DNA from: Cladorhizidae sp. MBARI D1340-BT2
Taxonomy: Eukaryota > Porifera > Demospongiae > Poecilosclerida > Cladorhizidae
DNA length: 64,000 nt
Direction: 5' to 3'
NCBI GenBank assembly: GCA_028752905.1
Contig: JAQNBH010000013.1
Coordinates: 22,193,477 to 22,257,476 of the forward strand
Made by a program: the position numbers and the translations under genes. Numbering within the stretch: the first letter of the stretch is position 1; the number at the start of each line of letters is the position of its first letter. The notes under the pieces were generated by a model. The model ran no database searches. It was not told where the DNA came from and saw nothing but the letters and a program-made list of their open reading frames with translations. This document shows positions 50,609 through 62,985 of the stretch, one piece after another.

Positions 50609-51703
50609 CAAGACCATGTCCCAGATTTTGTCAACTGATAGAGAAGGCCCTTATCTGCAACATGTCAACAGATTATCAATAAATGTAGTGGTTTTTCACT
50701 GGCAGGCCACCGCTTTGGCAACTGGAAAACGCCAGGAAATATCGCAAACCTTACCACTTCAAATCACCATAACTTGCTAATACTTAGAGTACTCAAACTT
50801 TTGGCACGTACAAAAGACAGATAATTAGAAGGGCTATCCGGTGATATAAAAATTATCTTTTTTGGGTAAAGTGTAGAACAGTTATGAGCTTTACGGCAAA
50901 AAAACAAGATTTTTTGCGGGGAAATGAGAAACATATAGACCAAATTTGGGCAAATATCAAGATAGAGAACACATAATGAAACCTATCATTCGAATCATAT
51001 CAAGTCCATTACAGTGAAGTTTGCAGAATATTATGGATGTTTGATATCAACAGAGAGCACAGGGAGAGACCAATCTTAATAGATATATATCAAGTTTATT
51101 CAGTGAAGTGTGGAGAATCTATGAAGCTAACCTGTCTAGCATCAAGATAGAGAACACATAGAGAAACCTATCATTCGAGTCATATCAAGTCCATTACAGT
51201 GAAGTATGCATAATAAATGTTTTTTTTGTATCAACAGAGAGTACAGAGAGAGACCTGTCTTAATAGCTATATATCAATGAAGTTTGGAGAATCCATGAAG
51301 CTAACATATTTAGCATCAAGAGAGAGCAGAGAGAAACCTATCTTGTGATTCTATCAAGTCCATTACTGTGAAGTATGCAGAATATACGGATGTTTGGTAT
51401 CAAGAGAGAGAACAGAGAGAGGCCTACCTTTAGAGCTATATATCAAGTCTATTAATTGAAGTGTAGAGAATCTATGAAGCTAACATGTTTAGCACAAGAT
51501 AGAGAACACTGAGAGATACCTATCTTGCAAGTCCATTACAGTGAAGTGTGCAGAATATATGGATGTTTGGTATCAAGAGAGAGCACTTAGAGAGTCCTAT
51601 CTTAATAGCTATACATCAACTCTATTCAGTGAAGTGTGGATAATCTACGAAGCTAACATGTTTACCATCAAGTAAGAGTACAATTCATAACTGCCCTAAT
51701 TAA
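50609..51703 (+). repeat. Unit 58, L, TG start
   Basis: Counterpart of unit 53 (ccaaatttgggc, acagagagtacagag) with a normal L end. Its m4 run is interrupted: T6-G-C-G4-A3, still 15 bases. Confidence 0.93.
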
Positions 51704-52271
51704 CAAGACCAAAGTCCCAGATTTTGTCAACTGATAGAGAAGGCCCTTATCTGCAACATATCAACAGATTATCAATAAATGTAGTGGTTTTTCACTGGCA
51801 GGCCACCGCTTTGGCAACTGGAAAACGCCAGGAAATATCGCAAACCTTACCACTTCAAATCACCATAACTTGCTAATACTTAGAGTACTCAAATATTTGG
51901 CACGTACAAAAGACAGATAATTAGAAGGGCTATCCAGTGATATAAAAATTATCATTTTTGGATAAAGTTTAGAAAAGTTATGAGCTTTACGGCAAAAAAA
52001 CAAGATTTTTGGGGGGGAAATGAGAAACATATAGACCAAATTAGGACAAATATCAAGATAGAGAACACATAATGAAACCTATCATTCGAATCATATCAAG
52101 TCCATTACAGTGAAGTGTGCAGAATATATGGATGTTTGTATCAAGAGAGAGCACTTAGAGAGTCCTATGTTAATAGCTTTACATCAAGTCTATTCAGTGA
52201 AGTGTGGATAATCTACGAAGCTAACATGTTTAGCATCAAGTAAGAGTACAATTCATAACTGCCCTAATTAA
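51704..52271 (+). repeat. Unit 59, S, AA start; divergent core
   Basis: Markers: caaatattt, ctatccagtg, attatcatttttggataaag, ttaggacaaat, cctatgttaatag. The atcattt and aggacaaat changes link it to unit 38; cctatgttaatag links it to units 3 and 6. Confidence 0.93.
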
Positions 52272-53365
52272 CAAGACCATGTCCCAGATTTTGTCAACTG
52301 ATAGAGAAGGCCCTTATCTGCAACATGTCAACAGATTATCAATAAATGTAGTGGTTTTTCACTGGCAGGCCACCGCTTTGGCAACTGGAAAACGCCAGGA
52401 AATATCGCAAACCTTACCACTTCAAATCACCATAACTTGCTAATACTTAGAGTACTCAAACTTTTGGCACGTACAAAAGACAGATAATTAGAAGGGCTAT
52501 CCGGTGATATAAAAATTATCTTTTTTGGGTAAAGTGTAGAACAGTTATGAGCTTTACGGCAAAAAATTAGATTTTTTGGGGGAAAATGAGAAACATATAG
52601 ACCAAATTAGGGCAAATATCAAGATAGAGAACACATAATGAAACCTATAATTCGAATCATATCAAGTCCATTACAGTGAAGTTTGCAGAATATTATGGAT
52701 GTTTGATATCAACAGAGAGCACAGGGAGAGACCAATCTTAATAGATATATATCAAGTTTATTCAGTGAAGTGTGGAGAATCTATGAAGCTAACCTGTCTA
52801 GCATCAAGATAGAGAACACATAGAGAAACCTATCATTCGAGTCATATCAAGTCCATTACAGTGAAGTGTGCATAATAAATGGATTTTTGGTATCAACAGA
52901 GAGCACAGAGAGAGACCTGTCTTAATAGCTATATATCAATGAAGTTTGGAGAATCCATGAAGCTAACATATTTAGCATCAAGAGAGAGCAGAGAGAAACC
53001 TATCTTGTGATTCTATCAAGTCCATTACTGTGAAGTATGCAGAATATACGGATGTTTGGTATCAAGAGAGAGAACAGAGAGAGGCCTACCTTTAGAGCTA
53101 TATATCAAGTCTATTAATTGAAGTGTAGAGAATCTATGAACCTAACATGTTTAGCTCAAGATAGAGAACACTGAGAGATACCTATCTTGCAAGTCCATTA
53201 CAGTGAAGTGTGCAGAATATATGGATGTTTGGTATCAAGAGAGAGCACTTAGAGAGTCCTATCTTAATAGCTATACATCAAGTCTATTCAGTGAAGTGTG
53301 AATAATCTACGAAGCTAACATGTTTAGCATCAAGTAAGAGTACAATTCATAACTGCCCTAATTAA
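52272..53365 (+). repeat. Unit 60, L, TG start; divergent
   Basis: Several changes not seen in typical L units: ggcaaaaaattagat, cctataattcg, gtgcataataaatggatt, tatgaacctaac, tttagctcaag and gtgtgaataatc. Together with unit 61 it sits just before the change to M-S repeats. Confidence 0.93.
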
Positions 53366-54461
53366 CAAGACCAAAGTCCCAGATTTTGTCAACTGATAGA
53401 GAAGGCCCTTATCTGCAACATATCAACAGATTATCAATAAATGTAGTGGTTTTTCACTGGCAGGCCACCGCTTTGGCAACTGGAAAACGCCAGGAAATAT
53501 CGCAAACCTTACCACTTCAAATCATCATAACTTGCTAATACTTAGAGTACTCAAACTTTTGGCACATACAAAAGACAGATAATTAGAAGGGCTATCCGGT
53601 GATATAAAAATTATCTTTTTTGGGTAAAGTGTAGAACAGTTATGAGCTTTACGGCAAAAAAACAAGATTTTTTGGGGGAAAATGAGAAACATATAGACCA
53701 AATTAGGGCAAATATCAAGATAGAGAACACATAATGAAACCTATCATTCGAATCATATCAAGTCCATTACAGTGAAGTTTGCAGAATATTATGGATGTTT
53801 GATATCAACAGAGAGCACAGGGAGAGACCAATCTTAATAGATATATATCAAGTTTATTCAGTGAAGTGTGGAGAATCTATGAAGCTAACCTGTCTAGCAT
53901 CAAGATAGAGAACACATAGAGAAACCTATCATTCGAGTCATATCAAGTCCATTACAGTGAAGTATGCATAATAAATGTTTTTTTTGTATCAACAGAGAGC
54001 ACAGAGAGAGACCTGTCTTAATAGCTATATATCAATGAAGTTTGGAGAATCCATGAAGCTAACATATTTAGCATCAAGAGAGAGCAGAGAGAAACCTATC
54101 TTGTGATTCTATCAAGTCCATTACTGTGAAGTATGCAGAATATACGGATGTTTGGTATCAAGAGAGAGAACAGAGAGAGACCTACCTTTAGAGCTATATA
54201 TCAAGTCTATTAATTGAAGTGTAGAGAATCTATGAACCTAACATGTTTAGCTCAAGATAGAGAACACTGAGAGATACCTATCTTGCAAGTCCATTACAGT
54301 GAAGTGTGCAGAATATATGGATGTTTGGTATCAAGAGAGAGCACTTAGAGAGTCCTATCTTAATAGCTATACATCAAGTCTATTCAGTGAAGTGTGGATA
54401 ATCTACGAAGCTAACATGTTTAGCATCAAGTAAGAGTACAATTCATAACTGCCCTAATTAA
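53366..54461 (+). repeat. Unit 61, L, AA start; divergent
   Basis: Markers: atcatcataac, caaactttt/cacata, T6-G5-A4, agagagacctacc, and tatgaacctaac and tttagctcaag shared with unit 60. It ends catcaagtctatt and tttagcatcaag rather than the usual L end. Confidence 0.93.
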
Positions 54462-55372
54462 CAAGACCAAAGTCCCAGATTTTGTCAACTGATAGAGAAG
54501 GCCCTTATCTGCAACATATCAACAGATTATCAATAAATGTAGTGGTTTTTCACTGGCAGGCCACCGCTTTGGCAACTGGAAAACGCCAGGAAATATCGCA
54601 AACCTTACCACTTCAAATCGCCATAACTTGCTAATACTTAGAGTACTCAAAAATTTGGCACGTATAAAAGACAGATAATTAGAAGGGCTATCCGGTGATA
54701 TAAAAATTATCTTTTTTGGATAAAGTTTAGAAAAGTTATGAGCTTTACGGCAAAAAAACAAGATTTTTGGGGGGAAAATGAGAAACATATAGACCAAATT
54801 AGGGCAAATATCAAGATAGAGAACACATAATGAAACCTATCATTCGAATCATATCAAGTCCATTACAGTGAAGTATGCATAATAAATGGGTTTTTGGTAT
54901 CAACAGAGAGCACAGAGAGAGACCTGTCTTAATAGCTATATATCAATGAAGTTTGGAGAATCCATGAAGCTAACATATTTAGCATCAAGAGAGAGCAGAG
55001 AGAAACCTATCTTGTGATTCTATCAAGTCCATTACTGTGAAGTATGCAGAATATACGGATGTTTGGTATCAAGAGAGAGAACAGAGAGAGGCCTACCTTT
55101 AGAGCTATATATCAAGTCTATTAATTGAAGTGTAGAGAATCTATGAAGCTAACATGTTTAGCACAAGATAGAGAACACTGAGAGATACCTATCTTGCAAG
55201 TCCATTACAGTGAAGTGTGCAGAATATATGGATGTTTGGTATCAAGAGAGAGCACTTAGAGAGTCCTATCTTAATAGCTATACATCAAGTCTATTCAGTG
55301 AAGTGTGGATAATCTACGAAGCTAACATGTTTACCATCAAGTAAGAGTACAATTCATAACTGCCCTAATTAA
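54462..55372 (+). repeat. Unit 62, M, AA start
   Basis: Markers: atcgccataac, caaaaattt, cacgtataaaag, A-form m3. First M of zone 3. Confidence 0.93.
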
Positions 55373-55940
55373 CAAGACCAAAGTCCCAGATTTTGTCAAC
55401 TGATAGAGAAGGCCCTTATCTGCAACATATCAACAGATTATCAATAAATGTAGTGGTTTTTCACTGGCAGGCCACCGCTTTGGCAACTGGAAAACGCCAG
55501 GAAATATCGCAAACCTTACCACTTCAAATCACCATAACTTGCTAATACTTAGAGTATTCAAAAATGTGGCACATACAAAAGACAGATAATTAGAAGGGCT
55601 ATCCAGTGATATAAAAATTATCTTTTTTGGATAAAGTTTAGAAAAGTTATGAGCTTTACGGCAAAAAAACAAGATTTTTGGGGGGAAAATGAGAAACATA
55701 TAGACCAAATTAGGGCAAATATCAAGATAGAGAACACATAATGAAACCTATCATTCGAATCATATCAAGTCCATTACAGTGAAGTGTGCAGAATATATGG
55801 ATGTTTGTATCAAGAGAGAGCACTTAGAGAGTCCTATCTTAATAGCTTTACATCAAGTCTATTCAGTGAAGTGTGGATAATCTACGAAGCTAACATGTTT
55901 AGCATCAAGTAAGAGTACAATTCATAACTGCCCTAATTAA
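55373..55940 (+). repeat. Unit 63, S, AA start
   Basis: Markers: private gagtattcaaaaatg, then caaaaatgt/cacata, ctatccagtg, A-form m3. Confidence 0.93.
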
Positions 55941-56850
55941 CAAGACCATGTCCCAGATTTTGTCAACTGATAGAGAAGGCCCTTATCTGCAACATGTCAA
56001 CAGATTATCAATAAATGTAGTGGTTTTTCACTGGCAGGCCACCGCTTTGGCAACTGGAAAACGCCAGGAAATATCGCAAACCTTACCACTTCAAATCGCC
56101 ATAACTTGCTAATACTTAGAGTACTCAAAAATTTGGCACGTATAAAAGACAGATAATTAGAAGGGCTATCCGGTGATATAAAAATTATCTTTTTTGGATA
56201 AAGTTTAGAAAAGTTATGAGCTTTACGGCAAAAAAACAAGATTTTTGGGGGGAAAATGAGAAACATATAGACCAAATTAGGGCAAATATCAAGATAGAGA
56301 ACACATAATGAAACCTATCATTCGAATCATATCAAGTCCATTACAGTGAAGTATGCATAATAAATGGGTTTTTGGTATCAACAGAGAGCACAGAGAGAGA
56401 CCTGTCTTAATAGCTATATATCAATGAAGTTTGGAGAATCCATGAAGCTAACATATTTAGCATCAAGAGAGAGCAGAGAGAAACCTATCTTGTGATTCTA
56501 TCAAGTCCATTACTGTGAAGTATGCAGAATATACGGATGTTTGGTATCAAGAGAGAGAACAGAGAGAGGCCTACCTTTAGAGCTATATATCAAGTCTATT
56601 AATTGAAGTGTAGAGAATCTATGAAGCTAACATGTTTAGCACAAGATAGAGAACACTGAGAGATACCTATCTTGCAAGTCCATTACAGTGAAGTGTGCAG
56701 AATATATGGATGTTTGGTATCAAGAGAGAGCACTTAGAGAGTCCTATCTTAATAGCTATACATCAAGTCTATTCAGTGAAGTGTGGATAATCTACGAAGC
56801 TAACATGTTTACCATCAAGTAAGAGTACAATTCATAACTGCCCTAATTAA
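55941..56850 (+). repeat. Unit 64, M, TG start (HOR copy 1)
   Basis: Same core variants as unit 62 (atcgccataac, cacgtataaaag) but TG start, hence 910 bp. Confidence 0.93.
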
Positions 56851-57418
56851 CAAGACCAAAGTCCCAGATTTTGTCAACTGATAGAGAAGGCCCTTATCTG
56901 CAACATATCAACAGATTATCAATAAATGTAGTGGTTTTTCACTGGCAGGCCACCGCTTTGGCAACTGGAAAACGCCAGGAAATATCGCAAACCTTACCAC
57001 TTCAAATCACCATAACTTGCTAATACTTAGAGTACTCAAAAATGTGGCACATACAAAAGACAGATAATTAGAAGGGCTATCCAGTGATATAAAAATTATC
57101 TTTTTTGGATAAAGTTTAGAAAAGTTATGAGCTTTACGGCAAAAAAACAAGATTTTTGGGGGGAAAATGAGAAACATATAGACCAAATTAGGGCAAATAT
57201 CAAGATAGAGAACACATAATGAAACCTATCATTCGAATCATATCAAGTCCATTACAGTGAAGTGTGCAGAATATATGGATGTTTGTATCAAGAGAGAGCA
57301 CTTAGAGAGTCCTATCTTAATAGCTTTACATCAAGTCTATTCAGTGAAGTGTGGATAATCTACGAAGCTAACATGTTTAGCATCAAGTAAGAGTACAATT
57401 CATAACTGCCCTAATTAA
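56851..57418 (+). repeat. Unit 65, S, AA start (HOR copy 1)
   Basis: Markers: caaaaatgt/cacata, ctatccagtg. Confidence 0.93.
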
Positions 57419-57985
57419 CAAGACCATGTCCCAGATTTTGTCAACTGATAGAGAAGGCCCTTATCTGCAACATGTCAACAGATTATCAATAAATGTAGTG
57501 GTTTTTCACTGGCAGGCCACCGCTTTGGCAACTGGAAAACGCCAGGAAATATCGCAAACCTTACCACTTCAAATCACCATAACTTGCTAATACTTAGAGT
57601 ACTCAAAAATGTGGCACATACAAAAGACAGATAATTAGAAGGGCTATCCAGTGATATAAAAATTATCTTTTTTGGATAAAGTTTAGAAAAGTTATGAGCT
57701 TTACGGCAAAAAAACAAGATTTTTGGGGGGAAAATGAGAAACATATAGACCAAATTAGGGCAAATATCAAGATAGAGAACACATAATGAAACCTATCATT
57801 CGAATCATATCAAGTCCATTACAGTGAAGTGTGCAGAATATATGGATGTTTGTATCAAGAGAGAGCACTTAGAGAGTCCTATCTTAATAGCTTTACATCA
57901 AGTCTATTCAGTGAAGTGTGGATAATCTACGAAGCTAACATGTTTAGCATCAAGTAAGAGTACAATTCATAACTGCCCTAATTAA
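57419..57985 (+). repeat. Unit 66, S with TG start (HOR copy 1)
   Basis: Unit 65 core from m1 on, but TG start and acatgtcaac. A crossover between about positions 57 and 185 of the unit would explain it. It closes the 2045-bp HOR. Confidence 0.9.
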
Positions 57986-58895
57986 CAAGACCATGTCCCA
58001 GATTTTGTCAACTGATAGAGAAGGCCCTTATCTGCAACATGTCAACAGATTATCAATAAATGTAGTGGTTTTTCACTGGCAGGCCACCGCTTTGGCAACT
58101 GGAAAACGCCAGGAAATATCGCAAACCTTACCACTTCAAATCGCCATAACTTGCTAATACTTAGAGTACTCAAAAATTTGGCACGTATAAAAGACAGATA
58201 ATTAGAAGGGCTATCCGGTGATATAAAAATTATCTTTTTTGGATAAAGTTTAGAAAAGTTATGAGCTTTACGGCAAAAAAACAAGATTTTTGGGGGGAAA
58301 ATGAGAAACATATAGACCAAATTAGGGCAAATATCAAGATAGAGAACACATAATGAAACCTATCATTCGAATCATATCAAGTCCATTACAGTGAAGTATG
58401 CATAATAAATGGGTTTTTGGTATCAACAGAGAGCACAGAGAGAGACCTGTCTTAATAGCTATATATCAATGAAGTTTGGAGAATCCATGAAGCTAACATA
58501 TTTAGCATCAAGAGAGAGCAGAGAGAAACCTATCTTGTGATTCTATCAAGTCCATTACTGTGAAGTATGCAGAATATACGGATGTTTGGTATCAAGAGAG
58601 AGAACAGAGAGAGGCCTACCTTTAGAGCTATATATCAAGTCTATTAATTGAAGTGTAGAGAATCTATGAAGCTAACATGTTTAGCACAAGATAGAGAACA
58701 CTGAGAGATACCTATCTTGCAAGTCCATTACAGTGAAGTGTGCAGAATATATGGATGTTTGGTATCAAGAGAGAGCACTTAGAGAGTCCTATCTTAATAG
58801 CTATACATCAAGTCTATTCAGTGAAGTGTGGATAATCTACGAAGCTAACATGTTTACCATCAAGTAAGAGTACAATTCATAACTGCCCTAATTAA
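57986..58895 (+). repeat. Unit 67, M, TG start (HOR copy 2)
   Basis: Copy of unit 64 at +2045. Confidence 0.93.
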
Positions 58896-59463
58896 CAAGA
58901 CCAAAGTCCCAGATTTTGTCAACTGATAGAGAAGGCCCTTATCTGCAACATATCAACAGATTATCAATAAATGTAGTGGTTTTTCACTGGCAGGCCACCG
59001 CTTTGGCAACTGGAAAACGCCAGGAAATATCGCAAACCTTACCACTTCAAATCACCATAACTTGCTAATACTTAGAGTACTCAAAAATGTGGCACATACA
59101 AAAGACAGATAATTAGAAGGGCTATCCAGTGATATAAAAATTATCTTTTTTGGATAAAGTTTAGAAAAGTTATGAGCTTTACGGCAAAAAAACAAGATTT
59201 TTGGGGGGAAAATGAGAAACATATAGACCAAATTAGGGCAAATATCAAGATAGAGAACACATAATGAAACCTATCATTCGAATCATATCAAGTCCATTAC
59301 AGTGAAGTGTGCAGAATATATGGATGTTTGTATCAAGAGAGAGCACTTAGAGAGTCCTATCTTAATAGCTTTACATCAAGTCTATTCAGTGAAGTGTGGA
59401 TAATCTACGAAGCTAACATGTTTAGCATCAAGTAAGAGTACAATTCATAACTGCCCTAATTAA
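58896..59463 (+). repeat. Unit 68, S, AA start (HOR copy 2)
   Basis: Copy of unit 65 at +2045. Confidence 0.93.
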
Positions 59464-60030
59464 CAAGACCATGTCCCAGATTTTGTCAACTGATAGAGAA
59501 GGCCCTTATCTGCAACATGTCAACAGATTATCAATAAATGTAGTGGTTTTTCACTGGCAGGCCACCGCTTTGGCAACTGGAAAACGCCAGGAAATATCGC
59601 AAACCTTACCACTTCAAATCACCATAACTTGCTAATACTTAGAGTACTCAAAAATGTGGCACATACAAAAGACAGATAATTAGAAGGGCTATCCAGTGAT
59701 ATAAAAATTATCTTTTTTGGATAAAGTTTAGAAAAGTTATGAGCTTTACGGCAAAAAAACAAGATTTTTGGGGGGAAAATGAGAAACATATAGACCAAAT
59801 TAGGGCAAATATCAAGATAGAGAACACATAATGAAACCTATCATTCGAATCATATCAAGTCCATTACAGTGAAGTGTGCAGAATATATGGATGTTTGTAT
59901 CAAGAGAGAGCACTTAGAGAGTCCTATCTTAATAGCTTTACATCAAGTCTATTCAGTGAAGTGTGGATAATCTACGAAGCTAACATGTTTAGCATCAAGT
60001 AAGAGTACAATTCATAACTGCCCTAATTAA
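59464..60030 (+). repeat. Unit 69, S with TG start (HOR copy 2)
   Basis: Copy of unit 66 at +2045. Confidence 0.93.
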
Positions 60031-60940
60031 CAAGACCATGTCCCAGATTTTGTCAACTGATAGAGAAGGCCCTTATCTGCAACATGTCAACAGATTATCA
60101 ATAAATGTAGTGGTTTTTCACTGGCAGGCCACCGCTTTGGCAACTGGAAAACGCCAGGAAATATCGCAAACCTTACCACTTCAAATCGCCATAACTTGCT
60201 AATACTTAGAGTACTCAAAAATTTGGCACGTATAAAAGACAGATAATTAGAAGGGCTATCCGGTGATATAAAAATTATCTTTTTTGGATAAAGTTTAGAA
60301 AAGTTATGAGCTTTACGGCAAAAAAACAAGATTTTTGGGGGGAAAATGAGAAACATATAGACCAAATTAGGGCAAATATCAAGATAGAGAACACATAATG
60401 AAACCTATCATTCGAATCATATCAAGTCCATTACAGTGAAGTATGCATAATAAATGGGTTTTTGGTATCAACAGAGAGCACAGAGAGAGACCTGTCTTAA
60501 TAGCTATATATCAATGAAGTTTGGAGAATCCATGAAGCTAACATATTTAGCATCAAGAGAGAGCAGAGAGAAACCTATCTTGTGATTCTATCAAGTCCAT
60601 TACTGTGAAGTATGCAGAATATACGGATGTTTGGTATCAAGAGAGAGAACAGAGAGAGGCCTACCTTTAGAGCTATATATCAAGTCTATTAATTGAAGTG
60701 TAGAGAATCTATGAAGCTAACATGTTTAGCACAAGATAGAGAACACTGAGAGATACCTATCTTGCAAGTCCATTACAGTGAAGTGTGCAGAATATATGGA
60801 TGTTTGGTATCAAGAGAGAGCACTTAGAGAGTCCTATCTTAATAGCTATACATCAAGTCTATTCAGTGAAGTGTGGATAATCTACGAAGCTAACATGTTT
60901 ACCATCAAGTAAGAGTACAATTCATAACTGCCCTAATTAA
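60031..60940 (+). repeat. Unit 70, M, TG start (HOR copy 3)
   Basis: Copy of unit 64 at +4090. Confidence 0.93.
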
Positions 60941-61508
60941 CAAGACCAAAGTCCCAGATTTTGTCAACTGATAGAGAAGGCCCTTATCTGCAACATATCA
61001 ACAGATTATCAATAAATGTAGTGGTTTTTCACTGGCAGGCCACCGCTTTGGCAACTGGAAAACGCCAGGAAATATCGCAAACCTTACCACTTCAAATCAC
61101 CATAACTTGCTAATACTTAGAGTACTCAAAAATGTGGCACATACAAAAGACAGATAATTAGAAGGGCTATCCAGTGATATAAAAATTATCTTTTTTGGAT
61201 AAAGTTTAGAAAAGTTATGAGCTTTACGGCAAAAAAACAAGATTTTTGGGGGGAAAATGAGAAACATATAGACCAAATTAGGGCAAATATCAAGATAGAG
61301 AACACATAATGAAACCTATCATTCGAATCATATCAAGTCCATTACAGTGAAGTGTGCAGAATATATGGATGTTTGTATCAAGAGAGAGCACTTAGAGAGT
61401 CCTATCTTAATAGCTTTACATCAAGTCTATTCAGTGAAGTGTGGATAATCTACGAAGCTAACATGTTTAGCATCAAGTAAGAGTACAATTCATAACTGCC
61501 CTAATTAA
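60941..61508 (+). repeat. Unit 71, S, AA start (HOR copy 3)
   Basis: Copy of unit 65 at +4090. Confidence 0.93.
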
Positions 61509-62075
61509 CAAGACCATGTCCCAGATTTTGTCAACTGATAGAGAAGGCCCTTATCTGCAACATGTCAACAGATTATCAATAAATGTAGTGGTTTTTCACT
61601 GGCAGGCCACCGCTTTGGCAACTGGAAAACGCCAGGAAATATCGCAAACCTTACCACTTCAAATCACCATAACTTGCTAATACTTAGAGTACTCAAAAAT
61701 GTGGCACATACAAAAGACAGATAATTAGAAGGGCTATCCAGTGATATAAAAATTATCTTTTTTGGATAAAGTTTAGAAAAGTTATGAGCTTTACGGCAAA
61801 AAAACAAGATTTTTGGGGGGAAAATGAGAAACATATAGACCAAATTAGGGCAAATATCAAGATAGAGAACACATAATGAAACCTATCATTCGAATCATAT
61901 CAAGTCCATTACAGTGAAGTGTGCAGAATATATGGATGTTTGTATCAAGAGAGAGCACTTAGAGAGTCCTATCTTAATAGCTTTACATCAAGTCTATTCA
62001 GTGAAGTGTGGATAATCTACGAAGCTAACATGTTTAGCATCAAGTAAGAGTACAATTCATAACTGCCCTAATTAA
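61509..62075 (+). repeat. Unit 72, S with TG start (HOR copy 3)
   Basis: Copy of unit 66 at +4090; last unit of the M-S-S zone. Confidence 0.93.
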
Positions 62076-62985
62076 CAAGACCATGTCCCAGATTTTGTCA
62101 ACTGATAGAGAAGGCCCTTATCTGCAACATGTCAACAGATTATCAATAAATGTAGTGGTTTTTCACTGGCAGGCCACCGCTTTGGCAACTGGAAAACGCC
62201 AGGAAATATCGCAAACCTTACCACTTCAAATCACCATAACTTGCTAATACTTAGAGTACTCAAACTTTTGGCACGTACAAAAGACAGATAATTAGAAGGG
62301 CTATCCGGTGATATAAAAATTATCTTTTTTGGGTAAAGTGTAGAACAGTTATGAGCTTTACGGCAAAAAAAACAAGATTTTTGGGGGGGAAATGAGAAAC
62401 ATATAGACCAAATTAGGGCAAATATCAAGATAGAGAACACATAATGAAACCTATCATTCGAATCATATCAAGTCCATTACAGTGAAGTATGCATAATAAA
62501 TGGGTTTTTGGTATCAACAGAGAGCACAGAGAGAGACCTGTCTTAATAGCTATATATCAATGATGTTTGGAGAATCCATGAAGCTAACATATTTAGCATC
62601 AAGAGAGAGCAGAGAGAAACCTATCTTGTGATTCTATCAAGTCCATTACTGTGAAGTATGCAGAATATACGGATGTTTGGTATCAAGAGAGAGAACAGAG
62701 AGAGGCCTACCTTTAGAGCTATATATCAAGTCTATTAATTGAAGTGTAGAGAATCTATGAAGCTAACATGTTTAGCACAAGATAGAGAACACTGAGAGAT
62801 ACCTATCTTGCAAGTCCATTACAGTGAAGTGTGCAGAATATATGGATGTTTGTATCAAGAGAGAGCACTTAGAGAGTCCTATCTTAATAGCTTTACATCA
62901 AGTCTATTCAGTGAAGTGTGGATAATCTACGAAGCTAACATGTTTAGCATCAAGTAAGAGTACAATTCATAACTGCCCTAATTAA
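62076..62985 (+). repeat. Unit 73, M with S-type end; chimera
   Basis: Core is zone 2-like (caaactttt/cacgta, G-form m3, A8, T5-G7-A3), unlike the other M units of zone 3. It has private tcaatgatgtttgg. The last dimer is S-type (gtttgtatcaag, agctttacatcaag) and the next unit starts TG, as at unit 53. Confidence 0.88.

Larger units (their letters stand above)
47283..51703 (+). repeat. Segmental duplication C, copy 2
   Basis: Units 54-58. It lacks a counterpart of unit 52 and ends with a normal L unit instead of the S-type end seen in unit 53. Confidence 0.83.
9114..54461 (+). repeat. Zone 2: L-S higher-order repeats (about 1663 bp) with L-L-S variants
   Basis: The default pattern is an L unit with TG start (1094/1095 bp) followed by an S unit with AA start (568 bp), together about 1663 bp. 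Departures are L units with AA start following another L, and S units with TG start. These fall at joints of larger duplications. Three segmental duplications can be traced with private variants (offsets 5554, 12699/14362 and 4987 bp). Confidence 0.9.
55941..57985 (+). repeat. 2045-bp HOR, copy 1 (M-S-S)
   Basis: Unit lengths 910, 568 and 567. Followed without a gap by two more copies. Confidence 0.93.
57986..60030 (+). repeat. 2045-bp HOR, copy 2 (M-S-S)
   Basis: Same unit lengths and markers as copy 1. Confidence 0.93.
54462..62075 (+). repeat. Zone 3: M-S(-S) higher-order repeats (2045 bp)
   Basis: A 1479-bp M-S pair (54462-55940) is followed by three tandem M-S-S HORs of exactly 2045 bp starting at 55941, 57986 and 60031. 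M units carry atcgccataac and cacgtataaaag; S units carry caaaaatgtggcacata and ctatccagtg. I saw no difference between the three HORs at the markers compared. Confidence 0.92.
60031..62075 (+). repeat. 2045-bp HOR, copy 3 (M-S-S)
   Basis: Same unit lengths and markers as copies 1 and 2; followed by the zone 2-like unit 73. Confidence 0.93.

Noticed and set aside
54519..54797. Minus-strand open frame of 92 codons, repeated at 55997, 58042 and 60087
   Set aside because: Present only in the zone 3 M units that carry atcgccataac and cacgtataaaag; closed by single changes in other units. Identical because the DNA repeat is identical, so repetition is no evidence of coding.
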